The notes below the pieces were generated by a model. It was given only the letters and a program-made list of their open reading frames with translations, searched no databases and was not told the origin of the DNA. Made by a program: the position numbers and the translations under genes. From assembly GCA_017418445.1 (NCBI GenBank), contig JAFONM010000035.1, forward strand, positions 1-35,833: DNA of 35,833 nucleotides. The letters are read 5' to 3'. This DNA is from Kiritimatiellia bacterium. GTDB taxonomy: Bacteria > Verrucomicrobiota > Kiritimatiellia > RFP12 > UBA1067. Positions within the stretch are counted from its first letter, which is position 1. Every line of letters begins with the position of its first letter. Positions 8,438 to 15,821 of this stretch are shown piece after piece.

Positions 8438-9516
8438 AGGCGCTCGTGCTCGGAAAGGGACTGAGCGGAAGGTCCGCGAAGGCGGCGCTCGAGGCGGACG
8501 GCCGGGAGGTCGACGTCGCGGACGGATACGACCTCGTCGTGGCGAGCCCGGGCCTGCACGTGATGAGCGAACTCGAGTACGGAGTCCGAAGGCTTCGCGA
8601 ACGCGGCGTCAGGCTTCTCGCGGTCACGGGTTCCAAGGGCAAGTCGAGCGTCGTCAAGGTCGTCGCGGACGCGTTGAACGGCGCGGGACTCCGCGCGGTC
8701 CCGTGCGGCAACTACGGACTTCCGGTATCCGAGGTCGGAGACTGCGACTGGGCGGTGGTCGAGGTCAGTTCATTCCAGCTCGAGACCACCAACCTCCCGC
8801 CGGACGCGTTCGAGGCGGCGGCGGTGCTGAACCTGCAGGAGGACCATATCGACCGTCACGGATCGGTCGAGGTCTACCACGGACTCAAGCGCAGGCTCCT
8901 TTCGATGGCGAGGGTGCGCCTGGGAGAGGACTGGGCGCCCGACGATTCCGACGCGAAGCTGATCGCCGGCTCGTACTTCGACAACGGGGTGCTGCGGCGC
9001 AACGGGCTCGTGGCCGTCGCGCTGATGCGCGTCGCGGGACTCGACGACGCGCATGTGCGCGCGGCCTTCTCGTCGTTCGTCCCGCTTCCGCACAGGATGA
9101 GCCTGGTGGGCGTGTTCGGCGGCGTGAGGTACATCGACGACTCGAAGGCGACGTCGATTGCGGCGCTCGTCGCCGGAGTCGAGATGGCCGGCGGGAGAAT
9201 ACGCCTCATAGCAGGGGGGCTCCCGAAGGGAGACGACCCGAAATATGCAATTGCCCCCTTGACGAGACGGGTCAAAAAAGTGTATCTTATAGGACAATCT
9301 GGCGAGGCCTTCGCCTCCGCATGGTCCGGAGCGGTGGATTGCGAAATCTGCGGCACCATGGAGCGGGCGGTCGAGAGGGCCGCGAGCGAATCCGAAAGCG
9401 GGGAGACGGTGCTCCTTTCTCCGGGGACGGCAAGCTTCGACCAGTTCAAGAGCTTTGGGGAGCGCGGAGATGTCTTCGCGGACCTCGCAAAAAAAGAAGG
9501 AAAAAACAAAACATGA
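8434..9516 (+). CDS. murD: UDP-N-acetylmuramoyl-alanine--D-glutamate ligase, short form
   Basis: 360 aa, against about 440 for typical MurD. Hallmarks are present: ATP P-loop TGSKGKSS (65-72), EVSSFQLE (110-117), NLQEDHIDRHGS (133-144), LPHRMSLV, DDSKAT (235-240), LIAGGLPKGDD and the C-terminal SPGTASFDQFKSFGERG. These fix it as a Mur ligase of the MurD type, adding D-Glu to UDP-MurNAc-Ala in the cytoplasm. The P-loop lies at residue 65 rather than about 110, so the N-terminal UDP-binding domain is shortened, and the central domain is also trimmed. The usual TNGKS is SKGKS here. It overlaps both neighbours by ATGA. Activity seems likely but is unproven. Confidence 0.85.
   Translation: MKALVLGKGLSGRSAKAALEADGREVDVADGYDLVVASPGLHVMSELEYGVRRLRERGVRLLAVTGSKGKSSVVKVVADALNGAGLRAVPCGNYGLPVSEVGDCDWAVVEVSSFQLETTNLPPDAFEAAAVLNLQEDHIDRHGSVEVYHGLKRRLLSMARVRLGEDWAPDDSDAKLIAGSYFDNGVLRRNGLVAVALMRVAGLDDAHVRAAFSSFVPLPHRMSLVGVFGGVRYIDDSKATSIAALVAGVEMAGGRIRLIAGGLPKGDDPKYAIAPLTRRVKKVYLIGQSGEAFASAWSGAVDCEICGTMERAVERAASESESGETVLLSPGTASFDQFKSFGERGDVFADLAKKEGKNKT
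9259..9288 (+). promoter_or_regulatory. Possible internal promoter within murD
   Basis: An AT-rich patch in GC-rich murD contains TTGACG (9259-9264) and TATCTT (9283-9288) separated by 18 bp. It could drive the LysM lipoprotein and ftsW, whose first start is about 225 nt downstream. The -10 is poor and lacks the TGnTATAAT form of the other promoters in the window, so this is a weak call. Confidence 0.2.
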
Positions 9517-10550
9517 ACAAGTTCGGTTTCATCGTAGGCGTAACCGCCACTGCGGCGCTCGTTGGTTGCATCGACCCGGAATGGGCCGAGAAGCATAGCA
9601 AGAAGGCCACTTCCACGCCGTCGGCGGCGGAGACGCCCAAAGCGGTCGAGCCCGTGGACAATGTCGTTCAGACGACGCCCGTCCAGGTCGAGCCTGCGCC
9701 GACGATCGACGTCGTCGACACCAAGTCGGAGAAACCTCTTCAGCCCGTCTTCGCCGGGCCCGTGTCGTCCGGCTCCGGCGCGACTTCGCCCGTCACGCCC
9801 GGCGAGACTGCCGTCGCGGCGGCTCCCGAAACGACGACCTACATCATCCAGAGCGGCGACTCCATCTCCAAGATTTCCAAGCGCTACAACATCAAGGTCG
9901 ACGCCATCAAGGCGGCGAATCCCAACCTCAAGGACGTCAACAAGATCCGCCTCGGGCAGAAGATCCAGCTTCCCGGCAGGATCGACGTCGGCTCGCAGAG
10001 CGTTCCCGCCGGAGCCTTTGCGCCGCCTCCCGCGGCAAAGCCGTCCGTTCCGTACACCGGCGCGACCAGGGACTATGTGGTCCAGAAGGGCGACTATCTC
10101 GGCAAGATCGCCCTCAAGAACGGGTGCACCGTCCGTCAGATCAAGGAGCTCAACGGAATGACCACCGATACGATAGCTGCCGGCAGGAAGATCAAGGTGC
10201 CGGCCGGCGCAGCGGTCGCCAAGCCCGAAGCCAAGACGGTTCCTCCGCCCGCGGTCGAGCCCTCCGTCGAACCGGCTCCTGCTGACAATGCCGCCGCAGT
10301 CGCGGAGCCCGATTCCGATGCGGCCGCCGTTCCGGAAGCGGCTCCCGCTCCCGAGGCGGCTCCCGTTCCCGAGGCGGCGCCTACGGCGGAGTTTGACTTC
10401 TACGAGGTCAAGGACGGCGAGGACATCACGTCCATTTCGATCAACTTCGACGTCTCTCCCGCGGAGATCCGCCAGATCAACAATCTTGACGACGGAGCCG
10501 TTCTCGTTCCTGGCCAGAAGCTGAAGCTTCCCGCCGGCACGGTGCGGTAA
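9513..10550 (+). CDS. Lipoprotein with three LysM domains
   Basis: 345 aa. The signal sequence ends in the lipobox LVGC (Cys19). A Pro/Ala/Val-rich linker leads to LysM 1 (about residues 109-153, YIIQSGDSISKISKRYNI), LysM 2 (about 188-230, YVVQKGDYLGKIALKNG) and, after an Ala/Pro/Glu-rich linker with AAPAPEAAPVPEAAP-type repeats, LysM 3 (about 295-340, YEVKDGEDITSISINF). It should anchor to the membrane and bind peptidoglycan glycan strands. No hydrolase domain is present, so it may act as a scaffold or activator, like the non-catalytic part of NlpD. It sits between murD (ATGA overlap) and ftsW, which suits a role in septal wall synthesis. Ribosome site AAGGA lies near 9497. Confidence 0.88.
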   Translation: MNKFGFIVGVTATAALVGCIDPEWAEKHSKKATSTPSAAETPKAVEPVDNVVQTTPVQVEPAPTIDVVDTKSEKPLQPVFAGPVSSGSGATSPVTPGETAVAAAPETTTYIIQSGDSISKISKRYNIKVDAIKAANPNLKDVNKIRLGQKIQLPGRIDVGSQSVPAGAFAPPPAAKPSVPYTGATRDYVVQKGDYLGKIALKNGCTVRQIKELNGMTTDTIAAGRKIKVPAGAAVAKPEAKTVPPPAVEPSVEPAPADNAAAVAEPDSDAAAVPEAAPAPEAAPVPEAAPTAEFDFYEVKDGEDITSISINFDVSPAEIRQINNLDDGAVLVPGQKLKLPAGTVR

Positions 10551-10558
10551 GCCTGCTG

Positions 10559-11689
10559 GTGCGCAAGTCCGCACTCTACGTCCTGGGCCTGGTCGTCGCG
10601 GCACTCGTGGCGCTGGGCCTGGTTGTTTTATTCAGCGCCAGCGAAGTCAGGAGCGTCCGCATAAGCGGCCAGCCGTGGCACTTCGTCGCCAGGCAGGCCG
10701 TCTACATCGGAGCGGGTCTTGTCGCCGCGGCGGTCGTCGCCGCCATAGACTACAGGCGCTGGCGAGACCAGTGGGTCCTCACCGTCGCATTCTCCGCGGT
10801 CGTAATAGCGGCCCTGTGGGTCGTGTTCCTCTTTCCCGCGGTCAAGGGATCCCATCGATGGATACCGCTTCCCGGGGGCATAAACTTCCAGCCGGGCGAG
10901 TTCGCGAAACTGGTGACGGTCCTCGCCGTGGCGGTGTGGATGGACCGCGCCGGATGGCGCGTGGAGCTTTTAAGGAAAGGCGCGCTGTGTCCGGCCGGCA
11001 TCATCGGACTCTTCGCGATCCCCGTCCTGCTCGAGCCTGACTTCGGGTCCGTCATGGTCATAGCGTCCGTCGGCTTCATGACGATGTTCGTCGCCGGCGC
11101 AAGGTTCATGCATCTCCTCCTTCCCGTGATTCCGGGCATTGCGCTCTTCGCATGGGAGGTGTGGAAGAATCCGAACCGCATGGCGAGGCTTTTCTCGTTC
11201 GCCGGCGCTTCGGCCGCCGGCGCCGCCGATCCGGCCGCGTACCAGAGCGACATGTCGATCGTCGCGATAAGCCGCGGCGGCTGGTTCGGGAGGGGACTCA
11301 ACGGATCCATGCAGAAGCAATACTACCTTCCCGAGGCGTGGACGGACTTCATACTCGCGGTGGGCGCCGAGGAGATGGGGCTCGTCTTTTCGGTCGTCGT
11401 GATCCTGCTCTTCGTCATGTTCTTCTTCACGTGCGTCTACATCGCGCGGAAGTCCTCCGACAGGTTCGGACGGCTCCTTGCGCTCGGAATGTCCGTCGTC
11501 ATATTCTTCCAGGCGATGTTCAACATCGGCGTCGTGTGCGAGGCGTTTCCCACAAAGGGGATGGCGCTCCCGTTCTTCAGCTACGGCGGAACGAACATGG
11601 TCGCGACCTTCATGGCGCTGGGATTCATCTTCTCGGTCGGGATACACTCCCTCGACGGCGCACGCCGGCGGCTCTCCAGGACAAAATGA
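10559..11689 (+). CDS. ftsW: SEDS peptidoglycan glycosyltransferase FtsW
   Basis: A 376-aa polytopic membrane protein with about ten predicted helices. SEDS motifs are clear: LVVLFSASE in the first helix, KGSHRWIPLP then FQPGEFAK, LEPDFGS, GGWFGRGLNGSMQK, LPEAWTDFILAVGAEEMG and PTKGMALPFFSYGGTN. The PTKG and YGGTN forms and its place after murD favour FtsW over RodA. It polymerises lipid II with a partner class B PBP at the division site. The start used is GTG 10559, 8 nt after the LysM gene stop. The stop overlaps the xseA ATG (ATGA). No ftsI, murG or murC follows, so the dcw order is broken here. Confidence 0.9.
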   Translation: MRKSALYVLGLVVAALVALGLVVLFSASEVRSVRISGQPWHFVARQAVYIGAGLVAAAVVAAIDYRRWRDQWVLTVAFSAVVIAALWVVFLFPAVKGSHRWIPLPGGINFQPGEFAKLVTVLAVAVWMDRAGWRVELLRKGALCPAGIIGLFAIPVLLEPDFGSVMVIASVGFMTMFVAGARFMHLLLPVIPGIALFAWEVWKNPNRMARLFSFAGASAAGAADPAAYQSDMSIVAISRGGWFGRGLNGSMQKQYYLPEAWTDFILAVGAEEMGLVFSVVVILLFVMFFFTCVYIARKSSDRFGRLLALGMSVVIFFQAMFNIGVVCEAFPTKGMALPFFSYGGTNMVATFMALGFIFSVGIHSLDGARRRLSRTK

Positions 11690-12975
11690 GCGAGGGGGCC
11701 GACATCGAAGGAGCGTCCGCGTCGAGGCCGTTCACCGTCTCGTCGCTTGACGCCGCCCTGAAGGCGCGTGTCGAGGGCGGATTCACCAAGATCTACGTAG
11801 AGGCGGAGATAAGCGGCTGGCGCCAGTATCCGAGCGGACACGCCTACTTCACCCTAAAGGACGCCGACGCCCAGATTTCCGCCGTGATGTTCAAGTGGAG
11901 TCTCGACAGGTGCAGGGCGAGGGAAGCCCTGAAGGACGGCGCAAAGGTGCTCGTCTACGCGACGGCGACCGTCTACCCGCAGCGCGGCAGCCTCCAGCTC
12001 AACGTCCTCGCCGCGCGACTCACCGGAGCGGGCGACCTGATGCAGAGGTATCTCGACCTCAAGAAGAAACTCGAGGACGAGGGACTCTTCGACCCTTCGC
12101 GCAGGAGACGGCTGCCGTTCCTTCCGCGGCGGATCGGGCTCGTCACAAGCCCCTCCGGCGCGGTCGTCCACGACATGTGCCGCGTCCTGACCCGCAGGTT
12201 TCCGGCCATAGAGATAAGACTCTTCCCTGCGGCGGTCCAGGGTGCGGACGCGCCGCCTGCGATCGTGAGGGGAATCGAGTACTTCAACGGCTGCGCCGAC
12301 TGGTCGGCGGACGTCCTGATCGTCGCCCGGGGCGGCGGCAGCTTCGAAGACCTCTACTGCTTCAACGACGAGACTCTCGTCCGCGCGGTGGCCGCGTCGA
12401 AGATTCCGGTCGTTTCGGCGGTAGGCCACGAGACGGACTTCACTCTCTGCGACTTCGCGGCCGACGTGCGCGCGGGAACTCCGTCCATTGCGGCCGAAAT
12501 CGTCGTTCCCGTGAAGGAGGAGCTCGTCCGAAAGCTCGATGCCGCGGCATCGTCGATGGCGTCCGCGGCGCGCGGAAGGTACGAGACCTGCGCGCAGAGA
12601 GTCGATGCCGCGGCTGAGACGCTTTCCCATTCCTTCGGCATCCGCCTCGTCCGCGAGGAGTCCGTGCTCGACAGGCTCGCGGAGAAGCTTCCCGTTCTGT
12701 GCGAAAGGGGCCTTGTCGCCGCGGAGTCCGCGCTCGGGGAGCTCGCGACGAGACTGCCCGTGTCCTGCGAAAGAGGAATGGCGGCGGCCGAGTCGTCGCT
12801 CAAGGAGCTTTCCGCGAAGCTCGGCGCGCTTTCCCCGTTCGCGGTCCTGGACCGAGGATACTCGATGACCTTCGACGCGTCGGGCGCCGTTGTCGTCGAC
12901 GCCGCGAAGGTGGCCTCGGGAACACTCCTGAAGACGCGCCTCGCCAGGGGCGAGATCGCCTCCGTCGCGCAGTGA
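11686..12975 (+). CDS. xseA: Exodeoxyribonuclease VII large subunit
   Basis: 429 aa. The N-terminal OB-fold (about 13-110) is recognisable by VEAEISGWRQYPSGHAYFTLKD. The catalytic domain shows RRIGLVTSPSGAVVHD, LIVARGGGSFEDLYCFND, IPVVSAVGHETDFT and DVRAGTPSIAAE. A helical region follows, ending in the typical SPFAVLDRGYSM segment. XseA joins XseB to degrade single-stranded DNA to oligonucleotides. Within the helical region a unit of about 21 residues (LPVLCERGLVAAES, then LPVSCERGMAAAES) is repeated, consistent with a coiled-coil duplication. No xseB gene is adjacent. It ends the first gene run and converges on the minus-strand TlpA-like gene. Confidence 0.92.
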   Translation: MSEGADIEGASASRPFTVSSLDAALKARVEGGFTKIYVEAEISGWRQYPSGHAYFTLKDADAQISAVMFKWSLDRCRAREALKDGAKVLVYATATVYPQRGSLQLNVLAARLTGAGDLMQRYLDLKKKLEDEGLFDPSRRRRLPFLPRRIGLVTSPSGAVVHDMCRVLTRRFPAIEIRLFPAAVQGADAPPAIVRGIEYFNGCADWSADVLIVARGGGSFEDLYCFNDETLVRAVAASKIPVVSAVGHETDFTLCDFAADVRAGTPSIAAEIVVPVKEELVRKLDAAASSMASAARGRYETCAQRVDAAAETLSHSFGIRLVREESVLDRLAEKLPVLCERGLVAAESALGELATRLPVSCERGMAAAESSLKELSAKLGALSPFAVLDRGYSMTFDASGAVVVDAAKVASGTLLKTRLARGEIASVAQ

Positions 12976-12977
12976 AT

Positions 12978-12993
12978 GTCCGCAATCGCGGAC
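12978..12993. terminator. Short hairpin between convergent xseA and the TlpA-like gene
   Basis: GTCCGC (12978-12983), loop AATC, GCGGAC (12988-12993) form a perfect 6-bp stem just after the xseA stop and at the stop of the opposite gene. It could end transcription from both sides. No T-run follows on either strand, so intrinsic termination is uncertain. Confidence 0.4.
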
Positions 12994-13775
12994 TAGAGCT
13001 CGAGCGACGCCGGGAAGGTTTTCTTGTAGAGCTTTTCGAGCGCGGCGGCCGCCTTCGGATCGGTTGACTTCTTCGCCTCGATCTCGGCCATGACTTCCGT
13101 CCTGCCCGCCGCCAGCGCGGAAAGTATCTGCTTCGCCTCCTCCGCGGCGGCCTTCTGCTTTTCGCCGGCGGAATTCTTCTCCGCCTGCTTGATGGCCGCC
13201 TTGAGCTTCCTCACGCAGGGAGCCGCGGGCTTGCCGAGAACCAGCTGGTTCTCCATCTGCCTGAAGGCGCTGGTTTTCTCGAACCTCCAGCCGGGAGTGA
13301 TGGACGGCGGGAGCCCCAGCGCCTTTATGGCCTTCTCGACCGCGGCGACTGCGTCGGGCTCGCTGCGTCCCGAATACACTACGTTTCCGCGTGCGTCTAC
13401 GACGTACATGAAAGGAAGCCCTCCGCCGCCCGAAGGTTCGCCTTCGGCCATCCCGGCGAAGTCGTATATCGGATACGTCAGCTTGTTGGCGTCGACGAGC
13501 GCCTTTACCTCCTCGGCCTGGCGTCCCTGCCTGTGCGAGCCGATGAGCACGAACGGCTTGGACTTGAACTTCTTCCAGAGCGCCTCCATCTTTGGCAGCA
13601 GCGCGCGGCACGGCGGGCAGTGAACGCCCCACTCGTCCACCATGACCACCTTGCCGGCAAGGTCCTTCGACGAGATCTTCGGTCCGGAATACCATTTTGC
13701 GTCGTCCAGACCCCTCCATTCAACCGCCCCGGCCTGAAGGGCGATGGCGCATGCGAGAATAAGTATCTTTTTCAT
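12993..13775 (-). CDS. TlpA-like periplasmic thioredoxin-family protein
   Basis: 260 aa. An N-terminal signal peptide (MKKILILACAIALQAGA) is followed by a thioredoxin fold with the active site CPPC in EWGVHCPPCRALLPKM. A Gly-rich loop leads to the cis-Pro region LPFMYVVD. The C-terminal 110 residues are rich in Lys, Ala and Glu and probably helical. It likely acts as a thiol-disulfide protein outside the cytoplasm. The start was placed at ATG 13775, not the in-frame ATG at 13784, because the latter lies inside the TATAAT box; from 13775 the protein starts with a clean signal peptide. The message would then be leaderless. It is the only confident minus-strand gene, divergent from kdsA. Confidence 0.82.
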   Translation of the reverse strand: MKKILILACAIALQAGAVEWRGLDDAKWYSGPKISSKDLAGKVVMVDEWGVHCPPCRALLPKMEALWKKFKSKPFVLIGSHRQGRQAEEVKALVDANKLTYPIYDFAGMAEGEPSGGGGLPFMYVVDARGNVVYSGRSEPDAVAAVEKAIKALGLPPSITPGWRFEKTSAFRQMENQLVLGKPAAPCVRKLKAAIKQAEKNSAGEKQKAAAEEAKQILSALAAGRTEVMAEIEAKKSTDPKAAAALEKLYKKTFPASLEL

Positions 13776-13782
13776 GCCGCCC

Positions 13783-13796
13783 ATTATACCATAATT
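13783..13796 (-). promoter_or_regulatory. Extended -10 promoter of the TlpA-like gene, leaderless type
   Basis: On the minus strand the sequence reads AATTATGGTATAAT, with TATAAT at 13788-13783 and TG at 13791-13790. Seven bases (GGGCGGC) separate the hexamer from ATG 13775, so a normal start site would fall at or next to the A of the ATG. No convincing ribosome site fits between them. Confidence 0.72.
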
Positions 13797-13854
13797 TTCG
13801 GCCTTTTGTTTCGCACCGGCGAGATCCGCCGGCTCCCACGAATGCGCTTGGATT

Positions 13855-13863
13855 TGATATAAT
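13855..13863 (+). promoter_or_regulatory. Extended -10 promoter of kdsA, leaderless type
   Basis: TGATATAAT holds TATAAT at 13858-13863 with TG one base upstream. Exactly 7 nt (ACTCCCC) separate it from ATG 13871, and no Shine-Dalgarno sequence is present. No -35 match is seen. It is back-to-back with the TlpA-like promoter, about 60 bp apart. Confidence 0.72.
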
Positions 13864-13870
13864 ACTCCCC

Positions 13871-14689
13871 ATGAACAAAGTTGCAGTCGACAAGGGAGTC
13901 ATGTTCGGCGGACGCGGTCTCGTCTTCATCGCAGGGCCGTGCGTCATTGAGTCCCGCAGGATGGCGCTCGACCTCGCGATGCGTCTGAACGCGCTTGCGC
14001 GCAGGCTCAGGGTCCAGTACATCTTCAAGGCGAGCTTCGACAAGGCCAACAGGACGAGCGTCGATTCGTTCCGCGGGCCCGGCATCGACGAGGGTCTCGA
14101 CATCCTCGCCGAGATACGCGCCAAGGTCGGCGTTCCCGTACTCACCGACGTCCACGAGCCGTGGCAGTGCTCGCGCGTCGCCGCTGTATGCGACGTGCTC
14201 CAGATTCCCGCCTTCCTCGCGCGCCAGACCGACCTCGTCGTCGCGGCCGGGGAGACCGGCGCCGTCGTGAACGTGAAGAAGGGGCAGTTCATGGCGCCGG
14301 AGGACATGGCTCAGGTGATTCGCAAGATCGAGACTACGGGCAACAGGCGTATCGTCCTCTGCGAGCGCGGCGCGTCCTTCGGCTACCACAACCTCGTCGC
14401 CGACATGCGCTCGCTCCTCGTCATGCGCGAGCTCGGCTATCCCGTCGTCATGGACGCCACGCATTCCGTCCAGCGTCCGGGCGGACTCGGCACCGGATCG
14501 GGCGGCGACGGCAGGTTCGCGCCTGCGATAGCGCGCGCGGCGGTCGCGACGGGGGTTGACGGAGTCTTCATGGAGACGCATCTGAATCCGAAGGAGGCGA
14601 AGTCCGACGGACCAAACTGCATCAGGTTCTCCGAGGTCGAGGAGCTCTGGAAGACGCTCAAGAAGATAAACGAGATCGTCAAGGGTTGA
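13871..14689 (+). CDS. kdsA: 3-deoxy-8-phosphooctulonate synthase (KDO8P synthase)
   Basis: A 272-aa enzyme joining PEP and arabinose 5-phosphate to make KDO 8-phosphate, the precursor of the KDO in the LPS inner core. Motifs: IAGPCVIES, FKASFDKANRTS, VPVLTDVHEP, LQIPAFLARQTDL, VKKGQFMAPEDM, ERGASFGYHNLVADMR and MDATHSVQRPGG. The Cys in AGPCVIES is the metal ligand of the metal-dependent class (Aquifex type), where the E. coli enzyme has Asn, so a divalent-metal requirement is predicted. Length is normal. It leads the LPS-transport and phosphorelay run, and its stop overlaps the next TTG start (TTGA). Confidence 0.94.
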   Translation: MNKVAVDKGVMFGGRGLVFIAGPCVIESRRMALDLAMRLNALARRLRVQYIFKASFDKANRTSVDSFRGPGIDEGLDILAEIRAKVGVPVLTDVHEPWQCSRVAAVCDVLQIPAFLARQTDLVVAAGETGAVVNVKKGQFMAPEDMAQVIRKIETTGNRRIVLCERGASFGYHNLVADMRSLLVMRELGYPVVMDATHSVQRPGGLGTGSGGDGRFAPAIARAAVATGVDGVFMETHLNPKEAKSDGPNCIRFSEVEELWKTLKKINEIVKG

Positions 14690-15267
14690 AGTGTCCACGC
14701 ATAGCGGCGGCCGTCCTGTCGGCGGCGGTTGTCCCCGGCGCGTTCGCGCACGGGGATCGCTTCGCTTCGGAGAACGACGCGCCGGCGGCCGAGACGGAGC
14801 GCGCGGAGACGTTTGACGAGGCCGTCCCTGCCGCGCGAAGGGATGCGTGGGCGCGCGACGAGGCGCGGCTGAGGGTGGCGTACACGAACTGCGTCGCGCG
14901 TCTCGAGAGCCCCGCCGAGGGGATAGTGGTCCCCGTCGAAACGTATCCCGACGGCACGGCGAAGATATCCGCGACGGCCGGGAAGGCGCAGTTCTTCGAG
15001 GACGAGGGAATCGTCTGGTGCGGCGGTGTCATGGTGCGGGAATACGCTCCCGACGGGTCCGTGAAGATGGAATGCGAGGCGGCTGGAGCGATAGTGGACC
15101 GCAACACCAGGACGGGATGGCTCGAGGGGCGTGCGAAGGCCAGGTACGGTGCGACGACGCTTTCCGGGTGCGGAATCTACTTCTCTTTTTCCGAAGAATT
15201 CGCTAAAATATGCTCGTGTGTCGAGATAGTGTCGTCCGAGATCAAGTTCGAAGGAGTGAAGCTGTGA
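14686..15267 (+). CDS. Exported protein in the lptC position, probably LPS export
   Basis: 193 aa with an N-terminal signal-like segment (AAAVLSAAVVPGAFA). The C-terminal half has repeating beta-strand patterns (TAKISATAGKAQFFEDEG, VKMECEAAGAIVDRNTRTG, GRAKARYGATTLSGCGIYF) that suit the OstA/LptC type of beta-jellyroll. It lies exactly where lptC stands in proteobacterial loci, before lptA and lptB. The proposed start is TTG 14686, overlapping the kdsA stop as TTGA. Sequence similarity to LptC is weak by eye, so the role rests on position and strand pattern. The GTG start of the next gene overlaps its stop. Confidence 0.6.
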   Translation: MKCPRIAAAVLSAAVVPGAFAHGDRFASENDAPAAETERAETFDEAVPAARRDAWARDEARLRVAYTNCVARLESPAEGIVVPVETYPDGTAKISATAGKAQFFEDEGIVWCGGVMVREYAPDGSVKMECEAAGAIVDRNTRTGWLEGRAKARYGATTLSGCGIYFSFSEEFAKICSCVEIVSSEIKFEGVKL

Positions 15268-15821
15268 GTCTTCTTGCAACCATACTGCTGGCCGAGGCGC
15301 TGGCGTCCGCGCCGGTCGCCGAGACGCCTGGGCCCGCCGTCGTCGACGTCGTCAAGGAGGCGCCGGCGGATGGCGCGGCGCCCCGCACGGTTCGCGTCAC
15401 GAGCGACCGCTCGAGCTATCTTCGCAAGGACGGCGTCGTCATGTTCGAGGGACACGTCGCCGTCGACGACGTCGAGTTCAAGATGCACGCGGACGAGGTG
15501 ACTCTGTTCCTGCAGGGCACCAACGAGCTGAAGAGGGTCGTCGCGATCGGCAACGTCGTCGTCACCAACGGACTCAGGAACGGGAGCTGCGACAAGGCGA
15601 CATACAACAAGGCGCTCTCGAAGGTCGTCCTCTACGGCGACGAGAAGAAGGGCGTCGTCGCGAGGCTGGAGGACAACGGCAGGCGCAGGAGCTCGGTCGC
15701 GGGTTCGAAGATAACTTTCTGGATAGACTCCGAGCAGGTCGAGGTCGAGAAGTCGGTCGTCGAGGTCGACGCCGGCGGGGTCGGCTCCAAGGACGGTCTC
15801 AGGCAGGTGCTTGGCAAGTGA
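15264..15821 (+). CDS. lptA: LptA/OstA-like periplasmic LPS transport protein
   Basis: 185 aa. A signal segment (SLLATILLAEALASA) precedes an OstA-type domain: YLRKDGVVMFEGHVAVDD, MHADEVTLFL, KRVVAIGNVVVTNG, CDKATYNKALSKVVLYGD and GSKITFWIDSEQVEVEKS. This regular strand pattern matches LptA, which forms the bridge that carries LPS across the periplasm. The GTG at 15264 was chosen because it has AAGGAG at 15251-15256 and overlaps the previous stop (GTGA); an ATG at 15210 in the same frame would add a charged segment before the signal and lies within the upstream gene. lptB follows at once. Confidence 0.82.
   Translation: MSLLATILLAEALASAPVAETPGPAVVDVVKEAPADGAAPRTVRVTSDRSSYLRKDGVVMFEGHVAVDDVEFKMHADEVTLFLQGTNELKRVVAIGNVVVTNGLRNGSCDKATYNKALSKVVLYGDEKKGVVARLEDNGRRRSSVAGSKITFWIDSEQVEVEKSVVEVDAGGVGSKDGLRQVLGK

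Noticed and set aside
12976-12993. Tiny open frame or xseB start after xseA
   Set aside because: Only a few codons long before a stop; xseB encodes about 70-80 residues. The sequence is better explained as a hairpin.
15210-15263. ATG 15210 as the lptA start, just after an AT-rich TAAAAT patch
   Set aside because: It would put charged residues before the signal segment and has no ribosome site; GTG 15264 has AAGGAG and the 4-nt overlap. The patch may be a weak internal promoter but does not match TGnTATAAT.
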